Shown: piece after piece, positions 1-11,639 of the stretch
Position numbering within the stretch: the stretch's first letter is position 1
How the letters are laid out: each line of letters starts with the position of its first letter
Source: Sepiola atlantica
Lineage: Eukaryota > Mollusca > Cephalopoda > Sepiida > Sepiolidae
Direction of reading: 5' to 3'
NCBI GenBank assembly: GCA_963556195.1
Contig: OY744525.1
Span: forward strand, 54,514,446 to 54,578,445
Length of the DNA stretch: 64,000 nucleotides
Program-made: the position numbers and the translations under genes
The notes under the pieces: generated by a model
Databases searched by the model: none
What the model was told of the DNA's origin: nothing
What the model saw: the letters and a program-made list of their open reading frames with translations, nothing else

Positions 1-235
1 GGTAACGGCGGTCAATCTGTAAAGTGTTATGATGATTAGTTTAGTATTTGCTGGGAAGACAAACGGAAAATAAACAAGTGAGTAAAACAAATTTTTTTTT
101 GTCCGTATGAGATAAACTGTATACAACGCTGAATAAATTCACAAACAATCTTACGAATGTTTAATTCAGGTTTAAGAAATGAAGTAAGAATACATTAAAA
201 ACCTATCAAGTGTTTAATTATTAGTTTTTTTTCAT
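1..235 (+). repeat. Interspersed repeat R, head module (partial)
   Basis: The opening bases, through the stretch around 'cttacgaatg', resemble the starts at about 21318, 37440 and 57980. All have a ccggtcag-like start, a tttcgcatttgc-like segment and a (g)aagacaaacg segment, then a run ending near 'cttacgaatg'. It has no coding capacity. I read it as one end of a dispersed non-autonomous element whose class I cannot assign. The stretch 361-640 is somewhat richer in G and C and matches nothing I recognise. Confidence 0.5.
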
Positions 236-839
236 GACCAGTAGAATACTATTTATATCGTCACAATAATGAGAACAAAGTGCTCCTGTAAGAATAGAGA
301 ATTTGTTATCTCCTATCTTAATTTAACAACAAACGAAAAGGGGTTTATTCGTAAATAAGGTTACTTATACCATTTGGTATAGGTGGAAGAAACTTTGGAC
401 AGTGTCCGAAAGAAGAAGAAAATAAGCTCTTATCAGGCGAAGATAGCAGGCGCCGTGAGTGTCCAGTGAACAAGGAGGCAGGAGAGAGGTTGAGGCGATC
501 CTTCCTTGCTGGTGCCAGGGTACCGTCTGCTCATCGTCTGCAATATCCTAAGGGAGCTCAAGTAGTTTCTTAGGGAACTAATGATATCAATGCGCCCTGC
601 AAGCTGATTGGCTAAACCAGCTCACAGGGACAATGATACGCAATACAAAGTAAATCTAATTTATGACTGCTACACCCCCACCCCTCTATAATCTTTTAAA
701 GGTAATTTTTAGAGAAAGTTTGTTGTTTTTATTTTCGATAATCTCGAAATCTGGTGTATTTTTTTTACTGCAACTTACAGAAGAAAAACGGGTAAAAAAC
801 AAATATGCAACAAATAAATGTTACCAAAGGCAAGATGTT

Positions 840-1400
840 ACTCTACTACCTACCTGGATAATTTTATTTATGTTTTAACTTATTTAAACGCGTTTTTTTT
901 CTTCTTCAAAATTAACCTAGTTACCGCTTTGTTAAGTTAGAACCAAAAAATAAATAAAAAACAGACACATCCAATAAATGTCACCAATCGTGCGAAAATG
1001 TAATTTTCTACCAGTATTTTGTTTAATTTTCGATTTTTGAGCGATTATCAAGTGTCCTCGTGCAGGGCTTATGGGTAGCCATTTTTTGGTTTTAACTTAA
1101 CAGATTGGATACTAGGTTTGTTTTGAGCAAGAAAAACGCTTTAAAATAAGCTAAAACACAAATAAACTTATCCAGGTAGGTAGGTAGGTAGGTAGGTAGA
1201 AAAGTAACTTATCTTGCCTTTGGTAGCATTTATTTGTTGCATATTTGATTTTTCACTCCGTTTTTGTTCTGTTAGTTACAGTAAAATACACCAAATCTGT
1301 TATGTAATCGACGTAATAATGTCGAAACGTAAGTCATTTTTTGTGCAAAAAAAATGCTGATCAAAAATATGAATTTCGAATGTTAACAATCTACAAATTG
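840..1400. repeat. Repeat R inner modules with TAGG microsatellite
   Basis: The segment 'ctacctacctggataa' near 850 recurs inverted at about 1172, where it has expanded to a (TAGG)n run at 1173-1199. It recurs again near 58690 and 58860. The segment 985-1045 (aatcgtgcgaaaatgtaa, then a gttttcgattttt-like stretch) is the single-armed form of the foldback at 58975-59135. The module near 1310 (aatcgacgtaataatgtc) recurs near 3735, 21560, 22640 and 58380. These shared modules define one dispersed family rearranged several times. Confidence 0.5.
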
Positions 1401-1776
1401 TTTTAAATGCCCACCCCCTTCTAAAGTACGTTCATATGAAATCGGACGAAAGTGTAGTATAGTTAACAGCGCAAATATGGGGGGGGGGGGGGGAGAGATA
1501 TACAACAAATACCTTTTACCAAATGCAAGAAAATTAAATTTTTTATCGACCTGCATAGTTTTACATCTATGGAACTTTTTGAAAGATTTAATTCTGAAAT
1601 AAAAATAAACACTTACAAAATGTTTCATAACTGTAAAACTATACAGGTCGATAGAAAATTACATTTTCTTGTGTTTGGTAAAAGTTATTTTTTTATATTT
1701 GCATTCTCTTCGACTCTGCTAACGATATTACACTTTCACCAGAAACCGTTTTCAAGAAAAATAGTTTATTTAAAAA

Positions 1777-2605
1777 TGAAATTGTCGGATTGCGAAAAAT
1801 GACTGACTTTTATCTTTACATATAAGAAGAAAAAAATCCCTTCTTGCTCAGTGAAAGTTTATTTGGTATTATTGGAGCCCTGCACCCTATGATAATTCAC
1901 CTAAAAAGAGAAATAAGATTTTACTTTTTGGAGCGATTACCTGTAAACAGTATGAAATACTTGGTAAAAATAAATAAAACAAAAAAAATATTTTTGACTT
2001 CAGTTTCGTATATAAATTAAACGTAAAATGATCACCCTCTTCTGGATCAGATAAAAGTTTTAAGAAGATGTAAACAATTTTTGTTCCTTTTAAATCTTGT
2101 CCACTTTCTGAATTTGTTGCCAATCAATTGTGTGCGTGAGGGGGTATTTCTTCTTCTGAAAATATACATTAAAACATGTTATAAATAAAATTATCAGATT
2201 GGGGCAAAATGGCTGACTTTTATCTTTAGAAAAAGAAAAAGAAAATTCCTTTCTTCTTCAGTGAAGGTTTGTTTGGTATTATTCGAGTTCTGCACCCTAT
2301 GCTAATTCACCCCAAAATAATAATAAGATTCTATTTTTTTAGGTGATTACATGTAAATAACTTGAAAAATTTGGTGGTAAAAATATATAAAACAAAAAAA
2401 AAATATTTCAGATTAAGGGATCAGTTTCGCATATAAATTTAATGCAAAATGATCACTCACTCCCGGACCTGATAGCGTTTTAACGACATATAAACAATTA
2501 TTTATATTTTTATAAATCTTAGCCATTTTCTTAACTTCTTGAAGATCAATTGTGGGTGTTGAATGGGATGTTTTGATTGAAAATATACATTACAACATGT
2601 TACAA
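1777..2605. repeat. Tandem duplication, about 408-bp unit
   Basis: Two diverged head-to-tail copies: the first from about 1777 (gaaattgtcggattgcga), the second from about 2185 (aaaattatcagattgggg). Both continue through 'ctgcaccctatg(a/c)taattcacc' and 'gtaaaatgatcac'. Related sequence lies at 38100-38330 and, inverted, near 22060 and 39110. No coding potential is apparent. Region 1400-1776 is related repeat (atacaggtcgatagaaaatt) with a poly-G run at about 1481-1493. Confidence 0.6.
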
Positions 2606-3280
2606 ATAATATAATTACATACTTTTGGTGAGCAAAATTAACTTTTAACAGTCCTGTAGACTATAAATTGATTTTTAACAGTTCGTTTGCACCTTTATCA
2701 CGTGCACCTATTCCGTCTTTTAAAAAAAAAATTTTTTATTTATTTTTCATATTGCTACCAAGACTTAGGGTTAGTGGTAGAGTTAAGGAAGGGTATGTGT
2801 GTTTTATGAATTTTAACATTGTCATTTGCTGTACGCATGTCTGATCAGAAACTGTACAATAGATTGTTTGTGATCATTAAATTTTTAGGGACGGTTAAAA
2901 GTCAACTTTATCTCTTTTTGTCATTATCATCAGGATCCGATTCATATTTTAAAAGGGCCTTTGATTAGTCTTTTATGAGACCTGCCTGTCAGTTTTGATT
3001 GAAGTCTTCCACTCCAGGCTCGGCGGTCGCGAGGATCGCCGAACCTGGAGTGGAAAATTTTTGTGTTAGCAAATATTGGCCATGCCCCCATAAAGTTGCT
3101 TCATCAGAATTATTGCCCATCCAGTAAACAATTGCATATGTTGGGCTATCTATTCAATAACGGGTTCTCATGTAGCAGGATCGCTCCCACCGTTCTGTGC
3201 CAGATTTTATGGGCGATGTCTTTTTTTTTCATAAGGTCATTCCTGAATCATCAATAGGCAGCTATGTACCAGTTTTGGAA
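2606..3280. other. No gene seen; one strong hairpin
   Basis: AT-rich sequence without a convincing gene. At 2765-2785 'cttagggttagtggtag' matches one arm of the inverted repeat at 39570-39680. At 3007-3055 two 19-nt arms pair with a single mismatch around an 11-nt loop: 'ttccactccaggctcggcg' against 'cgccgaacctggagtggaa'. The hairpin is markedly GC-rich against its surroundings. Confidence 0.5.
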
Positions 3281-3548
3281 AAAGCCATTTCTTAGGCATG
3301 TGCATCAATAAAGAGCTATTTCTTAGTTATGTGCATCTGGTCAATAAAGAGCCATTTCTTAGTTGTGTGCATCGGATTAATAAAGAGCCATTTCTTAGTT
3401 ATGTGCATCTGGTCAATAAAGAGCCATTTATTAGTTAATGTGCATTTAGTAAATAAAGAGCCATTTCTTAGTTATGTGCATCTGGCCAATAAAGAGCCAT
3501 TTCTTAGTTATGTGCATCTGGTTAATAAAGAGTCATTTTTTAGTTGTG
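3281..3548 (+). repeat. 36-bp minisatellite, about 7 copies
   Basis: The unit is 'agagccatttcttagttatg' followed by 'tgcatctggtcaata', repeated with small variations (ctggtc, cggatt, ttagta). The period is 36-37 bp. The open frame across it is only the repeat translated and is not a gene. Downstream, 3549-4980 is AT-rich with a repeat-R fragment near 3720-3910 and no supported gene. Confidence 0.85.
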
Positions 3549-4981
3549 TCTCAACTTGCATGTTTTTATACAATGAATAAACAATCTTTTTCGTTGTTTC
3601 TTTTTTGGTAAAATAATCTTTCGATAATAATACATATTTTTTAAATGATGAAAAGTAAGTTATTTTTTTTATTAATATGTTTTTCAGCATAAAAAATGCC
3701 CAAGATTTGTTACCCGTCATAAAATGTGATATTTAATTGATGTAGTAAAGTCAAGACATGAGTTAATTTTAGGCGTCATAATGCTGATAAAAAATATGAA
3801 TCTCGGATGTTTGCCATCTATAATTAAGTGTGAAGAAGAGTGAAATGTCATCATTGTATGCTATAAACCTGACGTTATTAAGCTAGCTTATTTCTAAAAA
3901 TGTTAATTTGTACTTTATGAAAAAATATGTGAAAAATTACAATTTTTCCATATAATAACAGTCAACATCTGTGTGTCCGGTGTGCTTAGCAGTATTGAAA
4001 GAGAGAGAGAGAGATTTAATTTAATTCTTTTTCTGCCAAATAAGAGGTATTTTCTGTTAACTATCAATGTTGTCTGTTGTCATCTACTTATGTAATTGAT
4101 GAGTCAGATTGACATTCTATCTAATTATTTCGAATATCGAGTCAGATGAATCTTCTCTCAAAACCAAACTTTAATTATAATGAATACGGATACCCTTCAT
4201 CCATCATCATTATAAAATGGGGCCCCAACATGATCCATTTTTTAAAAAAGTATAACTCTCCAGAAGAGAATCTCTGGTTATATAAATATACATTTCCTGT
4301 ACCTTACTAAATATGGATGTAGACTGTATTCTTAGAGTTTTCCCAATAACGAAACTCAAACAGTAATTTTCTTGTTACAAAAACTACATTAAAAGAAAAC
4401 TTAAAACAACTACATCAACAAAATGCGATTTTTTTCATTCATTCTTTGAAATAAATACAATTTTCAAGTTAAAGATCAATGAATTAGTTATTCATTAATC
4501 TTCAGATAATGTATTCTCTCTTATTCTATGATTCTCCTGTTTCCCCCTGTAATTCAGACATTTTTCATCTAAAGTTCTGTATGTAGTTTATAAGTCAGAG
4601 TAACCTCTCTAATTTTAAACCCAGTTATTAAATTAAGTATGTTTATATTGGTGGCATTTAGTTTATTCCTTCATTGTATCAAATATAAAACAAACTTGTA
4701 AAATTAGACATATTTGTTTCTGTTGTATATTGATGTTAGCTCTTGCTGTCTCCGTAAGAATAACCCTTGACACACAATACACCCCTCTATATGTTGCATG
4801 TACTGCAATCTCTAATATTGCTATGCAACAGCAATAATTATCTATTACTAATAGAGATTTGGTATCTGTCTGTTTGAAGCCGAAACTATGCTATTACTTA
4901 TATTGTACTATTTTTTAATGATCCATTCAGTTTACTATTTCAGGCTAATGTACCATCTCTTAATATTTAATTTTGGTGTGT

Positions 4982-5186
4982 GTTGTGTAGTATCTGTTTT
5001 GGTGTCCTGAGACCGTTCTCCAAGGCATTACCTCCTTCATTTTTTTGAGATGGGGTAATGTAGTATCTGTTTTGTGTTCATGATGTCATCCTCCCAGTCA
5101 TTACTTCCTTCATTTTTAGGGGGGATAGTATAGTATCTGTTCTGATGTAACGAGGCTATCCTCCCGGGCATTACTTCATTTAAACT
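4982..5186 (+). mobile_element. Tandem trimer of short U2-headed units (body type C)
   Basis: Three units of about 72 bp begin with 'gtagtatctgttttggtgtc' (4987), 'gtagtatctgttttgtgttc' (about 5059) and 'gtatagtatctgttctgatg' (about 5131). Each continues to a 'ctatcctcccgggcattac'-like end and 'tccttcattttt'. The head equals the U2 snRNA stretch GTAGTATCTGTTCT that in U2 recognises the branch point. The tail recurs at about 11648 (gatgctatcttcctaggcat). I read them as truncated copies of an snRNA-headed SINE-like element. Confidence 0.55.
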
Positions 5187-5213
5187 GAAAACTGACAATA
5201 TATATAATAGCAA

Positions 5214-6471
5214 ATGTTTTTTGCTAGTCTAGTGAATAAACCAACAAGTTCTGTATTCTCAGCATGTTCTCTATTTTCATTCGTTCTTGTTCATTATCGT
5301 TTCCTCTCTCATAACAAAATATCCAGGATTTTCACAGCGAAAACAAACTTTTTTGGGATATTTTTATTTTCTGTTTTGTTTGAATCGTGTTTTTCATTAA
5401 TGTTACTTTTTTTCCTCCTACTGCAATGTAGGTTACTCTTTTGTCTTGTAATGTCGTAGTTCATATTCGTCGGGATAATCTTATTAAATTTCCAAAATTT
5501 TCCATATCACTTAATGTATAGAATTTAGCTTCACGTCTTTGAATCTGCCTGTAAACATGATATCTACTTGAAATCGATTAAGTACACTTGGCGACAGACT
5601 GTGGTCTAGGCTCTCTCTTCCATTTATCTGTATAAAACTGGGAATAAACCCAGTAGGTTTAGAAAGGAACTTGACTTAATTGCATCATCTATTTCCAGTC
5701 AAATTTTTATTAAAAAAGTGAATTTCGAGGATTTTTCACATGCAAAACTAGTACTTTTAGATGTTTTTCGTTTTCATTTTTGTCTGAATCAGGTTTTTCT
5801 GTAATCTCTTGTAGGTTACTTGTTTTGTCTTGTAGGTTACTTGTTTTGTCTTGTTAAGTCTTCTGGTTATAAATCCTTTCAAATTCCTCAATTTTTCCAT
5901 AACGTATAATAGTTTCACTTCTTGTTTTACTGTAATTGTTCTTTTATATTAATAATTTTACTTTATTGCCGTACTGTAATTTACTGTAGTGTACATGTTG
6001 TTACCCTATAGTGTCATGTAGTTTACTTTTCTTTCCTGGTAATGTCATGTAGTTTACTTATTTTTTCCTTTTAATATCGTGTAGTTTACCTGTTTTTTCC
6101 CTGTAATGTCATGTAGTTTACTTGTTTGAATCATTCCTTAAAATATATCAAGTTCAAATCGATTACATGTAGCTGGAAATCATTTGACAATTTTAATAGA
6201 TACAAAATATGCAAACGTCCTTGAAAAGTTATCTTTTTAAAGCAGTTACATACTGGCTGTATTTTCGTAAGAGACTGCTAGAATAGTATGTCATTATAAG
6301 AAGAGAAAATGCACAGAGCTCATTGAACTGTTTAAAAACATAGCAAGTTGTACCAAAAAAGATGTAACTTTCACAATAAAATCCTGTACAAGAACATTTT
6401 TGCCTTACTTAAAAATGTAACTTTCATTTGCATAATAAATATCTGTTAAACTTGATACTTCGAAAATGAAA
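5214..6471 (+). promoter_or_regulatory. Upstream and 5' exon region of ZNF gene 1
   Basis: The region aligns by eye with the regions upstream of ZNF2 (25660-27025) and ZNF3 (41580-42596). Shared segments include ctctcataacaaaat, a tctagg/tctaga...ttccattta stretch near 5610, and an ataaaactgg(g)aataaac stretch near 5630. Near 5990-6125 there are 4-5 copies of a unit containing 'gtcatgtagtttactt'; the same unit has about 20 copies at ZNF2. The region ends at a good splice donor, AAA|GTAAGT, at 6472. No reading frame is conserved, so I treat it as promoter plus non-coding 5' exon. Confidence 0.5.
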
Positions 6472-6617
6472 GTAAGTCTAAATAGACAACCTGATAATTC
6501 GCATCTCTTTTTGGACGGTGGAAATTTAATGTGTTTTTGTACTCGCAATCTTATGATGTAAAAACAGATGTTGCAAATTATTTTTGTACGAAATTTTAAA
6601 ATATTTTTTATTTACAG
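6472..6617 (+). other. Predicted intron in 5' UTR of ZNF gene 1
   Basis: GTAAGT at 6472 and a TTTATTTACAG acceptor ending at 6617, before ATATCAGT. The acceptor and the first exon bases are conserved at ZNF2 (27181), ZNF3 (43436) and ZNF4 (46143). This conservation is the main support. The following 886 bp before the ATG are AT-rich, carry many short upstream ATGs and could hide a further intron. Confidence 0.55.
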
Positions 6618-7503
6618 ATATCAGTGGCAGTGGAGAAATATAAATTCATCTAGTTGGCTAGAAATAATTTTTCGGAATATATACATGTTTAATATTAAAA
6701 GAGCTGTAAAGAGAAACAATTTTTGAAAAATGAAACACTTATGCAAAATCTGATTCTTGATCTGCATTGGAGAATATTACATATGTAAATATATATAAAG
6801 TCAGAATTAAACTCATTCGTAAAGTATGCATGGATAAGCATTTTCAGCACATTATTTAACAATATACATGCAAGAACACATTAGTAATTAAGTACATCAA
6901 AATGATTCTGATAATGTCTATTAACGACAAGTGAAAACATATTCTTATAAGGCATTTGTATTTTCAAAGAATAAAACCTTCAACACACATGCAGAGATAA
7001 GTTTTGAGAAATGTGTAGTTTAGCATATTCCTAAAATCTGAAAGCTCTACAAATTTGTATAAAAACTGATTGAATACATAAAAACAAAATTCAAACTTCA
7101 ACAATTTACAATTTTTAAGAAACATCAAGAGGTTTCCTTTGATGTTTCTTAACATACTTAGCAAGTTTGCATATTGTAAAAATTGAAGTTAAAACCATAA
7201 AACACACACAAGAAATGCATAGTTCAGCATTGTATTAAAATCTTTAAAAAACTTGGGTAAAAACTAATTGAATATATAAAACTAAATGAAAACGTACAGG
7301 TCTATATTAATTAATATTGAAGCGAGTTTTTTGACTTCAGCAATTAATAATATTAAGAAAACATTCATCTAGACAAATTTGATAAACCCATACTTAACAA
7401 ATCTGTAGATCACAAAAAAGTTTCAGAGTTAAAACAATAAAATATGTAACACACAAATAAGAAGATCTCTGAGTATTGTGGATCATTTTTAAACATTTCA
7501 ATC

Positions 7504-8292
7504 ATGAGAAAACACATGAAAACACCAACAAGTGAGAAACTGTATTCTTGTGAGGTGTGTGAATCATCATTTTCAGACAAGTCAAATTTGAAAAGACACC
7601 AGAAAAGACACACAAGTGAGAAACCCTATTCTTGTGAAATTTGCGGATCATCATTTTCAGAAAATTCAAATTTGAAAAGACACCAGAGAACACACACTAA
7701 AGAGAAACCCTTCTCTTGTGAAGTTTGTGGATCATTATTTTCACAAAGTTCAACTTTGAAAATACACATACGAACACACACAGGTGAGAAACCGTATTTT
7801 TGTGATATGTGTGGATCATCATTTTCAAATAGTTCAAAATTGAGAACACACCAGAGAACACACACCAAAGAGAAACCCTTTTCTTGTGAAGAGTGTGGGT
7901 CATCCTTTTCAGTAAGTAATGCTTTAAAAAATCACATGCAAATACACACTGGTGAGAAACCCTATTCGTGTAGCGTATGTGGATCATCTTTTTTACGTAG
8001 TAACTCTTTGAAAAAACATGTACGGACACACACTGGTGAGAAACCTTATTCTTGTGAAGTCTGTGACTCATCTTTTTCAGATAATTCAAGTTTGAAAAGA
8101 CACCAAAGAACACACACCGGAGAGAAACCCTTTTCTTGTGAAATGTGTGGAACATCTTTTTCTGTCAGTGCCACTTTGAAAAATCATATGCGAATACACA
8201 CTGGGGAGAAACCCTATTCTTGTAGTATGTGTGGATCATCCTTTTCAGTGAGCTCCTCTTTGAAAAAACACATGCGAATACACACTGGTTAG
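7504..8292 (+). CDS. C2H2 zinc-finger protein, 9 fingers (ZNF1)
   Basis: The 262-residue product is nine contiguous C2H2 fingers after a 15-residue leader; first Cys at residue 16, period 28. The pattern is C-x2-C-x3-F-x5-L-x2-H-x3-H with TGEKP, TSEKP or TKEKP linkers. Contact residues (-1/3/6) are D/N/R, E/N/R, Q/T/I, N/K/T, V/A/N, R/S/K, D/S/R, V/T/N and V/S/K. Such arrays normally bind DNA in the nucleus; the target is unknown. No KRAB, BTB or other effector domain is visible. The first in-frame ATG (7504) was chosen because no finger lies upstream. The ORF ends where a linker Glu codon (GAG) has become TAG, and decayed finger sequence continues beyond. Fingers are certain; whether this truncated gene is functional is not. 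Confidence 0.85.
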   Translation: MRKHMKTPTSEKLYSCEVCESSFSDKSNLKRHQKRHTSEKPYSCEICGSSFSENSNLKRHQRTHTKEKPFSCEVCGSLFSQSSTLKIHIRTHTGEKPYFCDMCGSSFSNSSKLRTHQRTHTKEKPFSCEECGSSFSVSNALKNHMQIHTGEKPYSCSVCGSSFLRSNSLKKHVRTHTGEKPYSCEVCDSSFSDNSSLKRHQRTHTGEKPFSCEMCGTSFSVSATLKNHMRIHTGEKPYSCSMCGSSFSVSSSLKKHMRIHTG

Positions 8293-8450
8293 AAACCCCA
8301 TTCTTGTCAAGTGTATGGATCATCGTTTTCAGAGAATTAAACTTTTTAAAAAAATTATCAAAAGTTACCCTATTCTTCTGAATCATTTCGATTATTATTT
8401 TCACAGAGTTCAATTTTGAGAAAATACACATTAGAGAGAGAGAGACCATT
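8293..8450 (+). pseudogene. Relic fingers after the ZNF1 stop
   Basis: In the same frame the sequence continues as KPHSCQVYGSSFSEN and then stops. The second zinc-binding Cys has become Tyr (TGT to TAT). A further decayed finger (ttttcacagagttcaattttga) follows near 8398. These show that the ancestral array was at least two fingers longer. Confidence 0.75.
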
Positions 8451-8563
8451 GGAGAGAGTTCTAACTATAGAGAATACTATAATTATAAGTATTTTTATAA
8501 CTCACAATAATCGATGCAGTAAACATTGTGAAGTTTGTTATTTAAACTGTTCATATAATTACA

Positions 8564-8569
8564 AATAAA
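8564..8569 (+). terminator. Polyadenylation signal AATAAA for ZNF1
   Basis: AATAAA within 'acaaataaaaagtaaa'. The same context occurs after ZNF3 (45240) and ZNF4 (47851), and a variant after ZNF2 (28954), so it is a conserved 3' end element and not a chance match. Confidence 0.65.
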
Positions 8570-8579
8570 AAGTAAAAAT

Positions 8580-9905
8580 GCAAACACACACTGGAGAGAG
8601 ACTTCTGTTTAGAAATTTTTTTCCAGTTTTAAAATATGTAACTTTCACAATAAAATACAAGAACACTCTTGTTTTGTTACTTGAACTCAGTTTATCGAAA
8701 GTTTCTACTCTCAAACACCAATTCTTATTTCATTTTATTTGGAAATTCAACTTACATTCTTTTAATGTTTTTGTATAACTTTAAAAAAAGAAAAGTAAGT
8801 ATAAACAGTTCAACCAGGAAGTTTAGTGTATATCTGTTGCAATGGAGAACATTGAATTCATCTGTTGATTATTAAACATTTTCAAAGTATATTACAATTT
8901 ATTGGAATGAATTAGTAATCCTTAATCTTAATCATATGAAGTCTGAGAAATTGGCAAGTCAGAATTAAATTAATTTGGAAAATATATAAAAATAAGCATT
9001 AAATACATCAAAAAGTTCTTTATTAGTGACATTCAAAGCAAACATTATTTTTTCCAAGAATGAAAAAAAACAAAAAAAAACACGAGAACATACATGGGAG
9101 AAAAGTTAATTTTTGAGAAATGTGTAGTTCAGCATTTTCCTAAAATCTCTACCAAATTTGTATAAAACTTGATTGAAACTAAATGAAAATTAGGTGTGTA
9201 TATAAAAGTATTGCAGCAAGTTGTTTGAATTGAGCAATTTACAATATTTAAAAGCACCATGTTCATTAAGAGAAAGACTATAAACACCATGCTTAGCAAG
9301 ATTGCCGTTTACAATTGCGAAAGTGTTAAAACATGTAACATAAATAAGAATATAGAATTGCAAGAGTAAACATAGAATCAAAACATTTGTAAATTGTGTG
9401 GTTAGAATTTTTCAGAAATCCTAATTGAAAATGTATCCATCCATTGAAAATAACGAGTATAGAATTTTGATGTCTTCATAACCCTAACTCCTTGTCTATG
9501 ACGAGATAATTTATAGAAAATAAGTCATCCTCATTTTCAGAAAACTGTTAGGATAACTAACGAAACGATTTATCTCCCTTGCATCATTTCGGGAAGGTTA
9601 AGAGTTATCGCCCTTGTAAATGAAGTCTTGCCTGGAGTAGAAAAGTAAACAGACCACGTCTGGAGACTGTATATTTCATCTCGCTCACAGCGGTCAATTA
9701 ACTCATTATTTTATATTGTGTTCAGTTGTAATAAATCTGTTAAAAGTTTCTGCTGACATTTCATCCATTTTTCTTTACAAATATTATTGATTAAAACCTA
9801 AATTACAAAGTTTACAAAAAAACACAAGCAAGCATACAAGAAACCATATTCCTGTGAATTCTTTGAACAATATTATTCAGGGAATTCAAATTTGAAAAAC
9901 ACCAA
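8580..9905 (+). pseudogene. Collapsed ZNF locus copy
   Basis: This stretch repeats the architecture upstream of ZNF genes 1-4: 'gtaactttcacaataaaat' and 'agaacactcttg' (8640-8670), a donor-like 'aaaagtaagtataaacag' (about 8793), then 'gttgcaatggagaacattga' as in the conserved exon start. Later it runs through 'gtgtagttcagcattttcct' (9120). Where the finger array should be, only one damaged finger remains (9838-9905: KPYSCEF at its start, SNLKNT near its end, Cys2 lost). It is a duplicated ZNF locus whose array was deleted. Confidence 0.6.
9547..9779. mobile_element. Candidate solo LTR
   Basis: The segment starts TGTTAGGATAAC and could end with 'tttctttACA', giving TG...CA ends over about 233 bp. 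It is less AT-rich than its flanks and contains 'gtaataaatctg', an AATAAA-type signal, near 9730. No target-site duplication is visible, so the boundaries and the identity are uncertain. Confidence 0.3.
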
Positions 9906-11430
9906 ATTATACACATTTAAAAAATTATTCTTTACTGCTTTACTCATTCAAGGGTTGAGAAGTTGGGAAGATCCTTAAACGAGCACTCGGATATAAATGT
10001 AATTCAAAGAAAGCAAGTGTTAGACCCAGGAGGGGCCGCTTGATCTCTAAGAACTAACTAAACATAAATAAAATAGTGAGAACCCCTATTCTTGCTTAAA
10101 TTGATTGGCTGATCATATTAAAATATACAGTCTTTTGAAGACAGCATTTAGAATATGAAAATTTCTTTAAAAATTAATATAAGAGCTTGAAAAATAGAAG
10201 TAGCAAAAGCCTATTTTTTGTTTTAGTTTGGACAATTACCGTATGCCATGCTGTCACTCGGGAAGCAAGTATATAAGTTTTAACGGTTCTAATTTAAGGT
10301 CGGCATCTGGTTTATTTCGGCTCTGATAATGAGAGTTTCTTGGAACTCCTCAGATTCCATAGTCCAACTTGTTGATTTTGACGAACACTGTTGAGTGCAG
10401 TGAGATATGTAAATTCGAATTCTTTTGTGAGAAAATGCCGATTTCGTCGCTTTACGGTAATCTGTGGAATTTATCTTCACAGTTGACAATATTTATTTAT
10501 AGACGTAATTTTTTTTGCTATAATTCCGCCGATAAAAATGTATACTTTTTGTGGAAACAGATATGTTTTCTTGACTTTGTGTGCCAGCAGAAAAGTTAAG
10601 TAACTCCCTTTTACGGCTATCCATCTATTGTCGCCTGTTGCTCTCGTCTCCCTGGATTAAACTATTTTTTTCCTTCATTCTTTTAATATCACTCAGGCCT
10701 TTTTTTTCTGGCATATGGACAGGTTTTCTTCAGTTTGATTGGTTAGCCAATCCCTCGTTTCCCAATAAGACGTTCCTCCTCCTCCTGATTGGGTAGCTTC
10801 CGGTTCTCTTATTGTTACTGTTTGTTTACACTATATTTTATCCTTGTGACAAGGAAACATGTGCCAACAAGTTACTTATTTTTTAAGTTTATAAGGCAAA
10901 ATATTTGAATATACCACAGCCCCCTCTCCCCCAAAATTTGCACCATGAGCACCTAAGTTACCATTTACTGCTGCTGGGTATGCTTTTGCTGAGGTGTTTC
11001 GCATGAGGAAATTTTTAAAAAGAAGATGGGATCTGTCCCCTAGCAAAACATGCCTGTTGCTAAAACTGACCTGACTGAATGAATGTGTCATTTTGGTAGA
11101 CTATATGTACTTCTGGCGATTGACGCCTGCTGACTGTCTGGTTATTTACTATGGGTGGTAGAAGATTATAATTCAACTGGACAGGCTGTGGAATGATGCG
11201 ACATGAGCTCGGGGGACACATTACCAATTTTCATTGTAATTTTGTAAAACGGAATTGTTAGACTTCAAAATGTCAAACGTTTCAATCCAAGGTAAATGAG
11301 AATTGTGTGCTACTGAAGACCAGCCAATTTTCTCTCTTATCCAGAGTGTAACTTTTCTATACATTGAGATCTGGAGTGCCACTATAAACTGAGATTGTAT
11401 CTAATTTTGCTGATAGAAGTGGTAAACAAA
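9906..11430. other. No gene recognised
   Basis: Short open frames here (for example 10289-10489 and 10581-10796) show no family signature, periodic structure or conserved neighbour. The region around 10580-10800 is less AT-rich. I see no coding feature or RNA gene that I can support. Confidence 0.4.
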
Positions 11431-11432
11431 AC

Positions 11433-11590
11433 TGTTCTATCCTCGGTCAGGGGAGCAGAAGACTGATGCAATTTGTATTTTTCCCCAATTAATAAAGAGG
11501 TATTTTGGGAGGAGCTCAAATTTTTCCCTATATTAAAAAGCGACATTGTGTCTAATTTTGCCCTCGTGGGGAGGCCAGTAAATAATGACT
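11433..11590 (+). mobile_element. U2-headed SINE-like element, body B, 5' truncated
   Basis: It runs from 'tctatcctcggtcagggg' through 'gatgcaatttgtatttttcc' and 'attaaaaagcgacattgtgt' to 'ctcgtggggaggccagtaaa'. This is the body of the elements at 35570-35800 (-) and 37196-37430 (+). The U2-like head is missing or unrecognisable here. Confidence 0.6.
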
Positions 11591-11639
11591 TTTATAAACA
11601 GTTTTTTATAAAGTTTTTGAGGATGAAAGTGTATTAGCT

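Noticed and set aside
7504..8292. An effector domain such as KRAB, BTB or ZAD fused to a finger array
   Set aside because: All five arrays have leaders of at most about 15 residues with no domain; an upstream coding exon cannot be excluded but is not visible.
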